60,166 nt of DNA, from assembly GCA_964460755.1 (NCBI GenBank), contig CAYWQL010000009.1:1-60166 (forward strand). The letters run 5' to 3'. The notes beneath the pieces were generated by a model. The model was not told the origin of the DNA and ran no database searches. It worked only from the letters and a program-made list of their open reading frames with translations. Position 1 is the stretch's first letter. Every line of letters starts with the position of its first letter. The translations under genes were made by a program, and so were the position numbers. The DNA is from JAYFNU01 sp964460755. Its GTDB lineage: Bacteria > Bacillota > Clostridia > Oscillospirales > Ruminococcaceae. Positions 35,984 through 45,119 of the stretch are shown here, in pieces.

Positions 35984-36995
35984 TTATCTCGTCCCCTCCT
36001 CCTCTGGAAATGACAATCTCTCCCGTTTCTTCCAGATGGCGGATAACGTTTACTATCTTCTGCTGCGCCTCCTCGACGTCTCTTAGGCGGACATTTCGAA
36101 GGTACTCGATATCGGAAAGGATATTCTCCTTGGCTCTTGCGGAAATGTTGTTTAAAAGCACGTTCTTCACGTCCTCGTTTGAGCCCTTTATAGCGATAGC
36201 AAGGTCTTGGGTTTCGACCTCGCGCAGAACGCGTTGGATAGTGATGTCGTCGAGATTTATGATATCCTCGAAAACGAACATCAGCTTGCGGATATTCTCC
36301 GAAAGCGCGGGGTCGGTCTTATTGAGCTCGTCGAAGATGCGTTTTTCGGTTGTGCGGTCGGTGTGGTTGATAATGTCCGCGACGTAGTTTACGCCGCCGA
36401 TTTCCGTCATATCGACCGATACGACCGACGAGAACCGACGCTCAAGGGTGCTTTCAACAATCCCCACTATTTCCGGCGAAACGCTTTCAAGTGTCGCAAT
36501 ACGCTTGATTACGTCAAGCTGAAGGGAGGTCGGAAGCTCGGAAATAATCTTCGACGCCTGCTCCGCCTTGGCATAGGAAAGCACAAAAGCAATCGTCTGC
36601 GGATACTCGTTTTGTATCATCATCATGATGTTCTTGTAGTTCGCCTTGCGGACAAACTCGAACGCCATGGTCTGCATAGCCATGGAAATACGCTCCATAT
36701 ACGACGCGGCAAGCTGTGCGCCGAACGCCTTTTCGAGAACGTCGCGAGCATATAAAACGCCGCCCTCGGAGATAACCTTCTGGGTTACGCAGAGTCCGTA
36801 AAAATCGTCGACAATATTCTGCATCTCTTCTGAGGTCAGCTTTTCAAGCCTTGCGACTTCCATCGAAAGCTTTTCAACTTCTTCCTCGTGAAGGTGCTTG
36901 TAAACCATCGACGCCTGATTTGCACCAAGCGCGACAACAACCGCGGCGGCTCTCGCCGTCGGGCTCATCTTTCGCGATGATTTGCTCGTCGACAC
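35976..36995 (-). CDS. fliG: FliG flagellar motor switch protein
   Basis: A 339-residue switch protein. It has the armadillo-like middle region (QNEYPQTIAFVLSYAKAEQA) and a C-terminal domain with the charged torque helix (ILSDIEYLRNVRLRDVEEAQ). It contacts MotA and the MS-ring protein FliF, encoded just upstream (6-bp gap). Start is GTG at 36993-36995. Confidence 0.96.
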   Translation of the reverse strand: MSTSKSSRKMSPTARAAAVVVALGANQASMVYKHLHEEEVEKLSMEVARLEKLTSEEMQNIVDDFYGLCVTQKVISEGGVLYARDVLEKAFGAQLAASYMERISMAMQTMAFEFVRKANYKNIMMMIQNEYPQTIAFVLSYAKAEQASKIISELPTSLQLDVIKRIATLESVSPEIVGIVESTLERRFSSVVSVDMTEIGGVNYVADIINHTDRTTEKRIFDELNKTDPALSENIRKLMFVFEDIINLDDITIQRVLREVETQDLAIAIKGSNEDVKNVLLNNISARAKENILSDIEYLRNVRLRDVEEAQQKIVNVIRHLEETGEIVISRGGGDEIIA

Positions 36996-37001
36996 TCTTT
37001 A

Positions 37002-38600
37002 CTACTCTCCTTCCTTAAGCCATGACCTCAAAAGGTTAGCGGTAATTTCGGGGTTATCCCTTGCAAAATCGCGCACCTCGTCCAAAATCGCGTCGTCCTT
37101 CGGGTCAACTCCCGCCATTGCGGCGTTCGCAAGCTCCCGTTTATAACTCTCGATTTCTTCCGCGGACGCGTTGGGGTCATAGCCCATTTCAACCGCTTCT
37201 TTTCTGACTTTTTTTCTCTTTTTCGCCTTTTTAGCCGCCGACGAAACGATAATAATAACTATTATTATCAAGAACAGTCCGGCGCCGACAGCGATATATA
37301 TCCACGTCGGAAGCGTCATCCACGCGGGCAGCGTTTCCTCGGGAGCTATCTCGTTTGTTGTGTAGAACGACGCCACCGAAATAAGCTCCGGCGCAATATC
37401 CGCGCTCGCGGATATAATGTCTATAAGCTCAAGTCTTCGCGCCTCGGTAAGATTTTTTTCGTCGACAAGAACGGCAACCGTCGCCTTTTCCAGAACCGCA
37501 TTGCCCTTCTCAATCTGCTTTTTTATTGTGCTGTAATCGTAATCCCCGCTGCTCGAATAATCGGTCATCGGAGAACCGTTCTCACCGTCATTATACGCAT
37601 ATGTGGGTATATCGGTGTTGTTTTCTTCCCCGACAATATCCCCCGCAACGGTACCCTGATTCAGACTCCAGTTTTCCTCAAAATGAGTTGTATAGCCGTC
37701 GCCGTCGGTGTTCTTCGGAACGAGCTCAACGCTTTCGGTTATCATTTTGTCGTAGTTAATCGTGACGGTCGCGGTGGCGACTACGCCGTTTGAACCGTAA
37801 CGAGGAGATAACACTTTAACTATGTTCGATTCGATTTGCTTTCTTACCATCGCTTCGAACTCAAGATTTTGCGTCTGCGACACAAAGCCCGACGCCGACG
37901 TTCCGCTCACATCCCCGCCAAGCTCCTCGCGAGTGCTCGCGTTTACAACGGTCACCCTTGAGGCGTCCAGCTGAGGAACGCTCGACGCAACAAGATTTTT
38001 TATCGCGGCGACCTGCTCCTCGGTTATGTAGGTGCCGTTTTTAAAGGTCAGCAAAACTCCCGCGGTTGTTCCGTTGGTATCGGTCGTCTGCTGCCAGACA
38101 TAGTCGCTTGATTCGTCAATGGAGATGGTTACCGTCGCTCCCAAAATACCGTCCATGCTTTTCAGCGTGTCCTGTATTCGGTCTTGAAGCTGATAAATCA
38201 GCCATTGCTTGTTTTCCGATTCGGTCGAGGTAAGCCCCGAATGGCTCGCAAAAATGCTGTACGGAAGGGATGAATTCGGGTATCCCTCTGACGCCATTTT
38301 AATAAGGCTCGTGTTGTACTCGCTTCGCGGAACGGTTACCTCGCCGTTTTCGTTCATCTTCGCTTTTATTCCCGCGTCGATGAGCGATTGGTATATATTG
38401 TTTGCTTCAGAGGCTTCAATGTTGGTGTAAAGCACCCTGTACGCGGAGCCGTTAAGGTTAATTACAAGCGTTAAAACAACAACAAAAACGACGACTATTC
38501 CGCCAATTATAGCCAATTTTTTTCGTTTGTCTTTTGGCATATTGACGAAATAATCTTTTATTTTTTTGAACGCTTTTTTAATTTCCTCTAGAAAATTCAC
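37002..38600 (-). CDS. fliF: FliF MS-ring protein
   Basis: A 532-residue protein with two transmembrane helices (about 22-45 and 435-458) enclosing ring-building domains: the YscJ-like region (LYTNIEASEANNIYQSLIDAG) and the FliF C-terminal domain. The cytoplasmic tail ends ARDNPEITANLLRSWLKEGE, the FliG-binding segment. Two GTG codons lie 6 bp apart (38604-38606 and 38598-38600). The second is preferred because GAAGGTGG ends directly against the first. Confidence 0.95.
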   Translation of the reverse strand: MNFLEEIKKAFKKIKDYFVNMPKDKRKKLAIIGGIVVVFVVVLTLVINLNGSAYRVLYTNIEASEANNIYQSLIDAGIKAKMNENGEVTVPRSEYNTSLIKMASEGYPNSSLPYSIFASHSGLTSTESENKQWLIYQLQDRIQDTLKSMDGILGATVTISIDESSDYVWQQTTDTNGTTAGVLLTFKNGTYITEEQVAAIKNLVASSVPQLDASRVTVVNASTREELGGDVSGTSASGFVSQTQNLEFEAMVRKQIESNIVKVLSPRYGSNGVVATATVTINYDKMITESVELVPKNTDGDGYTTHFEENWSLNQGTVAGDIVGEENNTDIPTYAYNDGENGSPMTDYSSSGDYDYSTIKKQIEKGNAVLEKATVAVLVDEKNLTEARRLELIDIISASADIAPELISVASFYTTNEIAPEETLPAWMTLPTWIYIAVGAGLFLIIIVIIIVSSAAKKAKKRKKVRKEAVEMGYDPNASAEEIESYKRELANAAMAGVDPKDDAILDEVRDFARDNPEITANLLRSWLKEGE

Positions 38601-38638
38601 CGGCACCCACCTTCTACGCCATTACCAAGTTATTTCGC

Positions 38639-38944
38639 TCAAACCTGCATTTGCATTATTTCCTTGTAGGCGTTGACTACTCTTGAGGTTAACTGCACAG
38701 TAGTTTGAATCATACTTTCCGCTTTAAGCGTGTTTATCTGAACCGCCGCTATATCGTTTACGTCCCCCAAGGCGAGGTTAACCCCGTCGGAGGCGGAAAG
38801 CGCTTGAACCTGCTCAATGTTTTTAACCGCCGCCTGCATTATGCTGTCAAAGGCTGAACCGCTTTCGTTAATTGTCGAAACCGGATTCGTCTTCCCAAGC
38901 TCAATGCCTCCTATCGGCTGGATAGGCGTGATGAAATTACTCAT
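38639..38944 (-). CDS. fliE: FliE rod-junction protein
   Basis: A 101-residue protein typical of FliE, with the C-terminal motif INTLKAESMIQTTVQLTSRVVNAYKEIMQMQV spanning the last ~32 residues. It joins the MS ring to the rod. It is the first gene of the long operon; it is normally preceded by flgB-flgC, but here those are separated from it by two signalling genes and a promoter region. RBS GGGGAG and GGGTGG lie upstream. Confidence 0.95.
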   Translation of the reverse strand: MSNFITPIQPIGGIELGKTNPVSTINESGSAFDSIMQAAVKNIEQVQALSASDGVNLALGDVNDIAAVQINTLKAESMIQTTVQLTSRVVNAYKEIMQMQV

Positions 38945-39055
38945 AATGCCACCCTTTCTCCCCTTTTTCGCCGCGTTGTCAAATACGCGCCTTTTTTCGT
39001 TCTTTTTTTCGTCGCAAGGTATATTGACACAAGGATATAGGTTGATTAAATAATA

Positions 39056-39084
39056 TCATAATTAGCCTATAATGTAAAGGCAAG
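39056..39084 (-). promoter_or_regulatory. Sigma-A promoter of the fliE-cheD operon
   Basis: On the minus strand TTGCCT (39084-39079), 17 bp, TATGAT (39061-39056). An overlapping alternative, TTTACA-N17-TATTAT, is shifted by 5 bp. The start would be near 39049, giving a ~105-nt leader before fliE. Confidence 0.7.
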
Positions 39085-39216
39085 ACCTATACAATTTGAC
39101 GAATTTGTTGTCGTTTTGTAAAAACCTTATATCGAAAATTCACTTTTTTTCATTAAATATGGATAATCGGCTCAAAAAAAGTTCTATGTGATTAGTAGTT
39201 TACAGCTAAAATGAAA

Positions 39217-39269
39217 AAAAATCAACATATTGAGTAATTTTTTTCAAATTAAACAATTTGTTGATTTTT
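39217..39269 (-). terminator. AT-rich terminator after the CheW-like gene
   Basis: On the minus strand AAAAATCAACA pairs with TGTTGATTTTT, with four more pairs beyond one mismatch and a ~21-nt loop, followed by a T-run. The stem is GC-poor, so it may be leaky. Confidence 0.5.
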
Positions 39270-39314
39270 ATATGTCACATTTCACATTTTGGAAGTTTTT
39301 TGCAAAACGCCGAT

Positions 39315-39806
39315 TTATTGGCTCTTTTTCGGCTCTTTTACATCAATTTCGGTCAAAATCTTTTTGAAATCAAGAATAGTGACAAGCTTGTCATAAACCT
39401 CGACAATACCTGTCGCAACACCCGAACCACCGTAGACTATTGAGTCGGTAACCTTTATAGACGCCGCGTCGACATACTCCATACCGACGACCGAATGAAC
39501 GTGGAAGGAAAAAAGCTGGTCGTCGCAATCGGTGATGATAAAAATGTCGTGCTCGGGGTCTTCGGAGGGGGGATAGGAAAAATATTTCGCGAGGTCGATA
39601 ACTGTGATAACGGTATCGCGCGGCTTATATACACCCTCAATATTCTTTTGGGCGTTCTTCATCGGCGTTATGGGCATAGCCTTCATTATTTCACGGACGT
39701 CGGCGACGTTCACGGCGAAAAACTCGTTGTTGATAGTGAAAATCATCAGCTGAAGCCCATCGTTCTCATCTATGTAACGATTTTCCGTGCTTTTTGTGTT
39801 TTCCAT
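39315..39806 (-). CDS. CheW-only protein (CheV N-terminal-like)
   Basis: A 163-residue single CheW domain: LMIFTINNEFFAVNVADVREIM, GVYKPRDTVITVIDLAKYF, HSVVGMEYVD. It resembles the CheW half of CheV but has no receiver domain. It may act as a second coupling protein beside CheW at 12190-12654. The ATG at 39806 is chosen because AGGGGTG lies 5 bases upstream and would be used up by the alternative GTG start. It follows the EAL gene and is the last gene before the fliE promoter region. Confidence 0.88.
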   Translation of the reverse strand: MENTKSTENRYIDENDGLQLMIFTINNEFFAVNVADVREIMKAMPITPMKNAQKNIEGVYKPRDTVITVIDLAKYFSYPPSEDPEHDIFIITDCDDQLFSFHVHSVVGMEYVDAASIKVTDSIVYGGSGVATGIVEVYDKLVTILDFKKILTEIDVKEPKKSQ

Positions 39807-39826
39807 ACTCACACCCCTATTTTTAT

Positions 39827-41212
39827 CTAATTCGAAAATCTCTTGGCGTTTTCAAGCAGCGTGTCGACAAACTCATTAATCGGCATTGGCTTATAGAAAT
39901 AATACCCCTGTCCGTAGGCAAAGCCCGAATCCTTCAAAAAATCCTTTTGCTGCCCTGTTTCAATGCCCTCGACCACCGTCGGAATTTCCATTTGGTTGGC
40001 GAGAAATCCGATTGAGGAAATAATTTTCTTTTGTCTTTCGTCGTTTTCGGAGAAGCCGTCAATCGAGCGAAGGTCGAGCTTTAAAACGTCGATGTTTGTT
40101 TCGCAAAGGAAATTAAGCGAAGCGTAGGCGCTTCCGAAATCGTCGAGCTCTAATTTGAAGCCGTAGCTTTGAAGATTCTTTAATGCCGCCTTTTCGTCTT
40201 CGGTTCGCTGATTATACGCGCTCTCGGTGATTTCAAGGCTCAAAAGCTGAGTCGGGATATTATAACGCTCCATGCTTTCGGTCAGCGTTCCGTATACGTC
40301 GGGCTGCGCCAAATCAAGACGTGAAACGTTCATGGAAATGGGAACCACGGGATAATCGTTCTCAATCAAATCCCGAAGCGTTTCGCACGTCCGCTTCCAA
40401 ACGAAAGAGTCAAGCTTATAAATTAGTCCGCATTTTTCGAACACGGGCACAAAATCTATCGGGCTTACCATACCGCGCTCGGGGTGAAACCAGCGAACAA
40501 GAGCCTCTGCTCCGATTATTTCGCCCGTTTCAAGAAGACACTTCGGCTGAAAATAAATGTCGAACTGCCCCTTGGAAATTGCCTTCTCCATCTCGCTTAC
40601 GATAACCTGCAGTCGGCGTATCGACGTGCGCCTGTTCGAATTATAATAATTCAGGCGCTGAAGGCCGCTGCCCTGCTCAAGTCCAAAAAGCTCGTTTACC
40701 GTCTGAAGCTGATTGACGTCGGTTTCGCCCACGAGCAGCTTGTCAACCACGTCGTCGAAGGCCGCCGGATTATTAAGCGCCGTCGGCGCTCTGTCCGAAG
40801 CGCGTTCCGTTTCATTTATGAGCGAGCCGTATTCCTTTTGCACCTCGTAAAAGAAAATAAGGATTTCGGCGTCGTCACCCGCGCGGGTATCAATACGGCA
40901 AAAGTTAAGCAAAAAAAGCTCGTATTGCTTTTTTTCGATAATTTTAAGCCGTACATGAAGATGACGGTTAAACAAGTTTCCTTTTTTGACTGTTTCAAAA
41001 CAGTCAATCAGTTCTTTGACGTCGTCCTTATGTACGGTCTTATTGTCAACCAATTCGGTTATTATGTCGCGACCGGAATACTCCCCCTCAACAAAGCTAT
41101 CAAGCGACGGGGAAGACTTGTACTTATTTTTTGTAACGTTGTACTCGACGTAGCAAACCATATTATTCGCCGTGTTGTCAGCCCCCGGGTCGGGATGGTT
41201 GTTCACCTGCAT
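39827..41212 (-). CDS. EAL-domain cyclic-di-GMP phosphodiesterase
   Basis: A 461-residue protein. Residues 1-200 form a PAS-like or unrecognised sensor region (VCYVEYNVTKNKYK, LLNFCRIDTRAGDDAEILIF). The EAL domain occupies about 220-455. It appears catalytically complete: GAEALVRW (EAL Glu), MNVSRLDL (Asn), LEITESAY (Glu), LDDFGSAY (Asp pair), LKLDLRS (Lys), VVEGIET (Glu) and GQGYYF (Gln). It should hydrolyse cyclic-di-GMP. The ATG at 41212 is preferred since TGGTGGA is 8 bases upstream; a start at 41278 has no binding site. It lies inside the flagellar cluster after flgC, suggesting cyclic-di-GMP is lowered as basal bodies are built. Confidence 0.9.
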   Translation of the reverse strand: MQVNNHPDPGADNTANNMVCYVEYNVTKNKYKSSPSLDSFVEGEYSGRDIITELVDNKTVHKDDVKELIDCFETVKKGNLFNRHLHVRLKIIEKKQYELFLLNFCRIDTRAGDDAEILIFFYEVQKEYGSLINETERASDRAPTALNNPAAFDDVVDKLLVGETDVNQLQTVNELFGLEQGSGLQRLNYYNSNRRTSIRRLQVIVSEMEKAISKGQFDIYFQPKCLLETGEIIGAEALVRWFHPERGMVSPIDFVPVFEKCGLIYKLDSFVWKRTCETLRDLIENDYPVVPISMNVSRLDLAQPDVYGTLTESMERYNIPTQLLSLEITESAYNQRTEDEKAALKNLQSYGFKLELDDFGSAYASLNFLCETNIDVLKLDLRSIDGFSENDERQKKIISSIGFLANQMEIPTVVEGIETGQQKDFLKDSGFAYGQGYYFYKPMPINEFVDTLLENAKRFSN

Positions 41213-41299
41213 AGCTTTTGTCCACCAAGTCCTAAGTAACAGAACGCTTCGGAAAATAGGGTGTTCGCGTCCGCTCATGCTACATAAATATTTTTAAAT

Positions 41300-41719
41300 T
41301 TATTGACCCATTTCAAGTGTTTTGCTTATCATCGCCTTCAAAACATTCAACACCGTGAGGTTTGCGTCATAGGCGTTCGACGCGGCAAGCAGGTCCACCA
41401 TTTCCTCTGTGGAATCGACGTTCGGATAAAGCACATATCCGTCCTCGTCGGCGTAAGGGTGGGTCGGGTCGTAGACCCTTTTAGGCTCACGGTCATTTTC
41501 GACAACCTCAGCGACGCGAACGCCGCCCGACGCCTTGTCGAGTTCGTCCTTAAACGTCAACGGACGCTCCTCGAAAATCACCTGCTGTCTTTGATAAACG
41601 TCTTCTTCGGTTTTTGCAACCGTACCCTGGTTTGATATGTTCTGCATGATGATGTCTGTACGATACCGCTCCGCGGTAAGCGCCGAACCGACGATATCGA
41701 GTGAACCTAAGAAACCCAT
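41300..41719 (-). CDS. flgC: FlgC proximal rod protein
   Basis: A 139-residue rod protein. The N-terminal motif is SALTAERYRTDIIMQNISNQGTV and the C-terminal motif is VDLLAASNAYDANLTVLNVLKAM. It sits right after flgB (10 bp). A fliE gene would normally follow; here an EAL gene does. Confidence 0.95.
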   Translation of the reverse strand: MGFLGSLDIVGSALTAERYRTDIIMQNISNQGTVAKTEEDVYQRQQVIFEERPLTFKDELDKASGGVRVAEVVENDREPKRVYDPTHPYADEDGYVLYPNVDSTEEMVDLLAASNAYDANLTVLNVLKAMISKTLEMGQ

Positions 41720-41729
41720 TGCCTACTCC

Positions 41730-42101
41730 TTACTTCATATCGCTATTTAAAACATAGCTGTACTGGTCAAACTGGCTTTTAATTTTGTCGAGCAGCATAC
41801 TGTACTGCGCGTAATCCTTGTATAATTGAATGTTCTCATACTCGAGGTCGACATTGTTTCCGTCGGGCAAAAGCGAGGTGGTCGACGTGATTATATCTGC
41901 GGAAATGGTGTCGGGAAGACGGCTTGCGTCTCCGCCGCTCGCCTCCTGCGCGTCCCGTAAAACCTTATCAAACTGGACGCTCTTGGTTTTATAGCCCGGC
42001 GTTTCTATGTTCGCGAGGTTTTGCATATGAAGATTTTGCGACGCCCAAGTAAGCTGGACGCCCGCCTCCATAACCTTAAAATCCTTCGAGTCAAAAAACA
42101 T
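41730..42101 (-). CDS. flgB: FlgB proximal rod protein
   Basis: A 123-residue rod protein. The N-terminus has VQLTWASQNLHMQNLANIETPGYK and the C-terminus has a coil ending KSQFDQYSYVLNSDMK. It is paired with flgC and preceded by fliS (11-bp gap). Confidence 0.95.
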   Translation of the reverse strand: MFFDSKDFKVMEAGVQLTWASQNLHMQNLANIETPGYKTKSVQFDKVLRDAQEASGGDASRLPDTISADIITSTTSLLPDGNNVDLEYENIQLYKDYAQYSMLLDKIKSQFDQYSYVLNSDMK

Positions 42102-42112
42102 TTAACCGCTCC

Positions 42113-42499
42113 TTATTCTCTTGACGCTTCCTCAATCTTCACGGTTTTCGCCGCCTGCGCGTACGCGTCGCGAAGCTCCGCAATCATATCAATAACGTCC
42201 GACAGGTGGTCGGAAACCTTCTTTACGTTCGCCTCTATTATAACACTGTTGAAATAATCATACAATGCCTCAAGATTATTTGCGATTTCGTACTTGAAAT
42301 CGAGCGAGGCTATAAGGTAATTCACGATTTTCTGTGATTTTTGCAGGGCGCGGTTAATTTCGCCGAAATCCTTGGTTTCGAACGCCGCCAAGCCAAGGTT
42401 AAGCTCCTTGAGCAGCCCGTCGTATAGCATAAGGAGCATTTCTGCCGCCGTCATCGTTTTGACCGATTGCTGTTTATACGTTTCATACGGATTATTCAT
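42113..42499 (-). CDS. fliS: FliS flagellin chaperone
   Basis: A 128-residue helical protein opening with NPYETYKQQSVKTMTAAEMLLMLYDGLLKEL (split here only for description: residues 2-32), which is the FliS signature. It binds the flagellin C-terminus and, in Bacillus, takes part in the FliW-CsrA-flagellin circuit. It follows fliD by 32 bp. Confidence 0.95.
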   Translation of the reverse strand: MNNPYETYKQQSVKTMTAAEMLLMLYDGLLKELNLGLAAFETKDFGEINRALQKSQKIVNYLIASLDFKYEIANNLEALYDYFNSVIIEANVKKVSDHLSDVIDMIAELRDAYAQAAKTVKIEEASRE

Positions 42500-42531
42500 T
42501 GAGCTTTCACCTGCTTAACTTGTGTTATTTT

Positions 42532-44451
42532 TTAGGTTGTGCTGAACATATTTGAAATCATCGAGCTTTGTGAGTTGTAGTTGGAAAGAATGGTTTCCAT
42601 CGAGCTGAACTGGCTCCAATACTTCTCTTTATCTCTGTCGTATTTGTCCTTAAGGTCGCTTATCTTGCTCGCTATGCTCTTAAGGGTGTCGTACATCGTG
42701 TTGTTCTTTTCCGTCGCGCTGCCCTTAACGCCCGCCGCGCTTACCATAAGTCCCGGTTTTGAAGAGCTTGTCGAGGCGGTTTCGTCTACGATAGCCTTTA
42801 TCTTTACGGCAAGTCCCTCGCTCTTGTCTGTGAAGAGGGTCTGTACCGATTCGGGGTCGGTTTCAAGCGCGGTGCGAAGCGCCGCTTCATCGATAACGAG
42901 CTGTCCCTTGCTTTCGCCGCCGCTTGACCACGTCGCCGTTTCAATTCCGATATCGTACAGCGCGTAGCTTGAACCGGTCGGCTTGGTGTATAACGTTGAG
43001 CGCATTTGAGAAAGGAAGCTTTCGACATAGGTGTCGCGATAGAGAAGACCCTGTTTCGTTTTCTCCTCCCAAAGCTTTATCTCGCTGTCGGACATTTCGT
43101 CCTTCTGCGCATCGGTAAGGGGCGCGTATTTGCGGTAGTTCGGGTCCTCGTCAACATATTCGTTTAGCTTTTTAATCAGGGTGTTGTAGTCGTTTACGAA
43201 GCTCTTTATCGCGTTTACTATTTTGTCGGTGTCCTTCGCCGTTCCGATAACCGTCGCTTCCTCGCTAACATTAGTGAGCTGAAGGGTGACGCCGTTCATT
43301 GAGAATGTGTTTGAGGTTCTTGAGGTCGAAACGCCGTTAATTTCGAACAGGGCGTCGGTTCCGTTATTCACGCTCAGCTCGCCGTTGGCGTCAACCGTGT
43401 TCTCGCCGAACATCTTGTTGAACAGCCCCGTTTGGTCGTTGACGTTTATACCGTAGCTCGCACCCGTGTTTGTGGAGGATATCGTGAATTTGTCGGATAT
43501 CGTCGAATAGGCAAGCTTTACGCCCGAGTCGCTGTTGTTGACCTTATTTATAACCGTGGCAACGTCGTCGGTTTCGTCGAACTCGAAGTTGGTTCCGTTA
43601 ATCGAAAACACTACCTTCCCGTCGGTTGCCGTTACGCCAGCCAAATCGCTAAGCTTTGTCGCCGTAGAAAACGCGGTTGTCGCGCCGGGATTAATGCCGA
43701 AATAGGCTGAGTCAGCGCCAGAAACTGTGACCTGATGCGCCGCCTCGTTTGTCTTATATGCTATATTGAGCTTGTTGTCGCCGTCAAGGCTGACCGAAAC
43801 GTTTTCGCCGAAGGCTTTTTTGACCGCCGCCTCAAAGCCTTCCTTGACAGACTGCGCGGTAACGTTGCCGTTTCCGTCGTCAATCGCTTCGACTGTAATG
43901 CCCTTTTCAACACCGTCGACGTTAAGCGTAAGCTCAAGCTTTCCGTCGTTCTCGCTGAACGCCGCGCTCAATTCATTAAGCTTTGTCTCGTCGAGCGCCG
44001 CGCCCGTTATGGTTCTCGTTCCGCTCATGGTGCTTGTCGCGGCAAACGAAGCCGCCGAAGCAAGCTGATTTACGACGATGCTCATATCCTCCATCGCCGC
44101 CTGACTGCTGCTCACGACCTTGACCGAGCTTCCGCTTGTCACCTTGGAAATGGTGGAATTAAAAAGCTTCGCGCTCGAAAGGTTGTTCGTAAGGGTCGAA
44201 TCATACGACGTATCGATATACGAGCTGCCGAAGGTATTTATCGAAGAAATAACCTCGCGGTACAAATCCTGTTTCCAGCCGGTCTGTGTCTGGAGCGCGG
44301 TCTGCTTGTCGATTTTGGTCTGAACTCCCGAAAGCATTTTCTTTACCATCGTTTCGGTATCCATGCCCGACGCAAGCCCCGCAAGACCCTTGCTTGAATA
44401 GGAATTTGTCGCGCCCGTGACGCTGTAATAGGTTGAAGAACTGATATCCAT
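42532..44451 (-). CDS. fliD: FliD filament cap protein
   Basis: A 639-residue cap. The N-terminal region has GLAGLASGMDTETMVKKML and the C-terminal domain contains LRTALETDPESVQTLFTDK and ends in a coiled stretch (MLSNYNSQ-type). The central domains vary between species. It caps the filament and folds flagellin. RBS AGGAGGTG lies upstream. A possible promoter (TTGAAA-N17-GATAAA, minus strand) sits in the 105-bp gap before it. Confidence 0.95.
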   Translation of the reverse strand: MDISSSTYYSVTGATNSYSSKGLAGLASGMDTETMVKKMLSGVQTKIDKQTALQTQTGWKQDLYREVISSINTFGSSYIDTSYDSTLTNNLSSAKLFNSTISKVTSGSSVKVVSSSQAAMEDMSIVVNQLASAASFAATSTMSGTRTITGAALDETKLNELSAAFSENDGKLELTLNVDGVEKGITVEAIDDGNGNVTAQSVKEGFEAAVKKAFGENVSVSLDGDNKLNIAYKTNEAAHQVTVSGADSAYFGINPGATTAFSTATKLSDLAGVTATDGKVVFSINGTNFEFDETDDVATVINKVNNSDSGVKLAYSTISDKFTISSTNTGASYGINVNDQTGLFNKMFGENTVDANGELSVNNGTDALFEINGVSTSRTSNTFSMNGVTLQLTNVSEEATVIGTAKDTDKIVNAIKSFVNDYNTLIKKLNEYVDEDPNYRKYAPLTDAQKDEMSDSEIKLWEEKTKQGLLYRDTYVESFLSQMRSTLYTKPTGSSYALYDIGIETATWSSGGESKGQLVIDEAALRTALETDPESVQTLFTDKSEGLAVKIKAIVDETASTSSSKPGLMVSAAGVKGSATEKNNTMYDTLKSIASKISDLKDKYDRDKEKYWSQFSSMETILSNYNSQSSMISNMFSTT

Positions 44452-44497
44452 AAGAGCACCTCCTGTTAGGTTGCCGTATTTTCGTTATTCGTTATCT

Positions 44498-44526
44498 ATA
44501 TTTCTACTATATTTATCGCCCGTTTC
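44498..44526 (-). promoter_or_regulatory. Weak candidate promoter before fliD
   Basis: In the 105-bp gap on the minus strand TTGAAA and GATAAA are 17 bp apart; the spacer includes the inverted repeat GCCC-TGAAAC-GGGC. The -10 matches 4 of 6 consensus bases. Positions are approximate, and the element could also be only a small hairpin. Confidence 0.25.
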
Positions 44527-44556
44527 AGGGCTTTTTTCAATAGTATAAATCGACGA

Positions 44557-45030
44557 TTATATAAGCTTTTCTTTGTCTTGCTCAAGCTGCTTGTTAAGAC
44601 CCGCAACGACCGTATGGTGATATTTTTCGGCGGTCGATTCTCCGCTTGTGTTAAGCTCCGCTATGGTTTCCCTTAATTTTTCGAGCTGGGCTTCTATGTG
44701 CTTTCTTACCATTGCCTCATTTTGAAGTATTCTGTTCGCAACTGCCTTAACCGCAAGCGACCCGTTGTAAACCGCCGCAAGCGGGGCTGAAAGTCCTTCG
44801 CCGCTCCCCTTGCTGTCTATCGCCGCCTTCGCCTCGACGTCGTTTTTGACGGCGTTCGAAATTTCCTTGTCGGTCGCTTCGATGGCGGAAAAAATGTCTG
44901 CGCGCTTTTCCATTGCCGCTTCGATTTCCTCAACCGACGCGCCGACCATTCCGTCGGTCACCGCCTCGAGCTCAAAAAACAGCTTTTTCTTTTTGTTCAA
45001 AAGCTCGCAAAGCCTTGTGTAATCGGTCAT
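44557..45030 (-). CDS. Putative flagellar chaperone, FliT/FlgN-like
   Basis: A 157-residue, almost wholly helical protein (LCELLNKKKKLFFELEAVTD, MVRKHIEAQLEKLRETIAEL) with no recognised catalytic motif. Its size, helical make-up and position just upstream of fliD fit a FliT- or FlgN-type export chaperone, but sequence evidence is weak. The ATG at 45030 follows AAGGGGAAAC. Its upstream region is shared with the divergent PilZ-like gene. Confidence 0.55.
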   Translation of the reverse strand: MTDYTRLCELLNKKKKLFFELEAVTDGMVGASVEEIEAAMEKRADIFSAIEATDKEISNAVKNDVEAKAAIDSKGSGEGLSAPLAAVYNGSLAVKAVANRILQNEAMVRKHIEAQLEKLRETIAELNTSGESTAEKYHHTVVAGLNKQLEQDKEKLI

Positions 45031-45048
45031 TTTGTTTCCCCTTCGCGC

Positions 45049-45076
45049 TTTACATAAAAGCGTTTTATGGTACAAT
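45049..45076 (+). promoter_or_regulatory. Sigma-A promoter of the PilZ-like gene
   Basis: TTTACA (45049-45054), 16 bp, TACAAT (45071-45076) on the plus strand, with the start near 45083 and AAAGGAG before the ATG at 45120. The -35 box lies next to the ribosome binding site of the divergent gene. Confidence 0.6.
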
Positions 45077-45119
45077 GATAATAATTATTTCTTAAATTAA
45101 CTTGAAAGGAGTCGTCGGA

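Larger units (their letters stand above)
38945..39314. other. Intergenic control region ahead of fliE
   Basis: This 370-bp AT-rich stretch holds no gene. It contains a good sigma-A promoter for fliE (39056-39084), a terminator-like hairpin for the CheW-like gene (39217-39269) and a ~110-nt fliE leader with no recognised riboswitch. The sequence GCCGATTA on the minus strand (39164-39171) resembles half a sigma-28 promoter but lacks a -35 partner. Confidence 0.7.

Noticed and set aside
39164..39171. GCCGATTA on the minus strand as a sigma-28 promoter for fliE
   Set aside because: No CTAAA-like -35 at the correct distance, and a much better sigma-A promoter lies closer to fliE.
43735..44397. 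Plus-strand open frame opposite fliD
   Set aside because: Arg-rich composition, no ribosome binding site and complete overlap with fliD.
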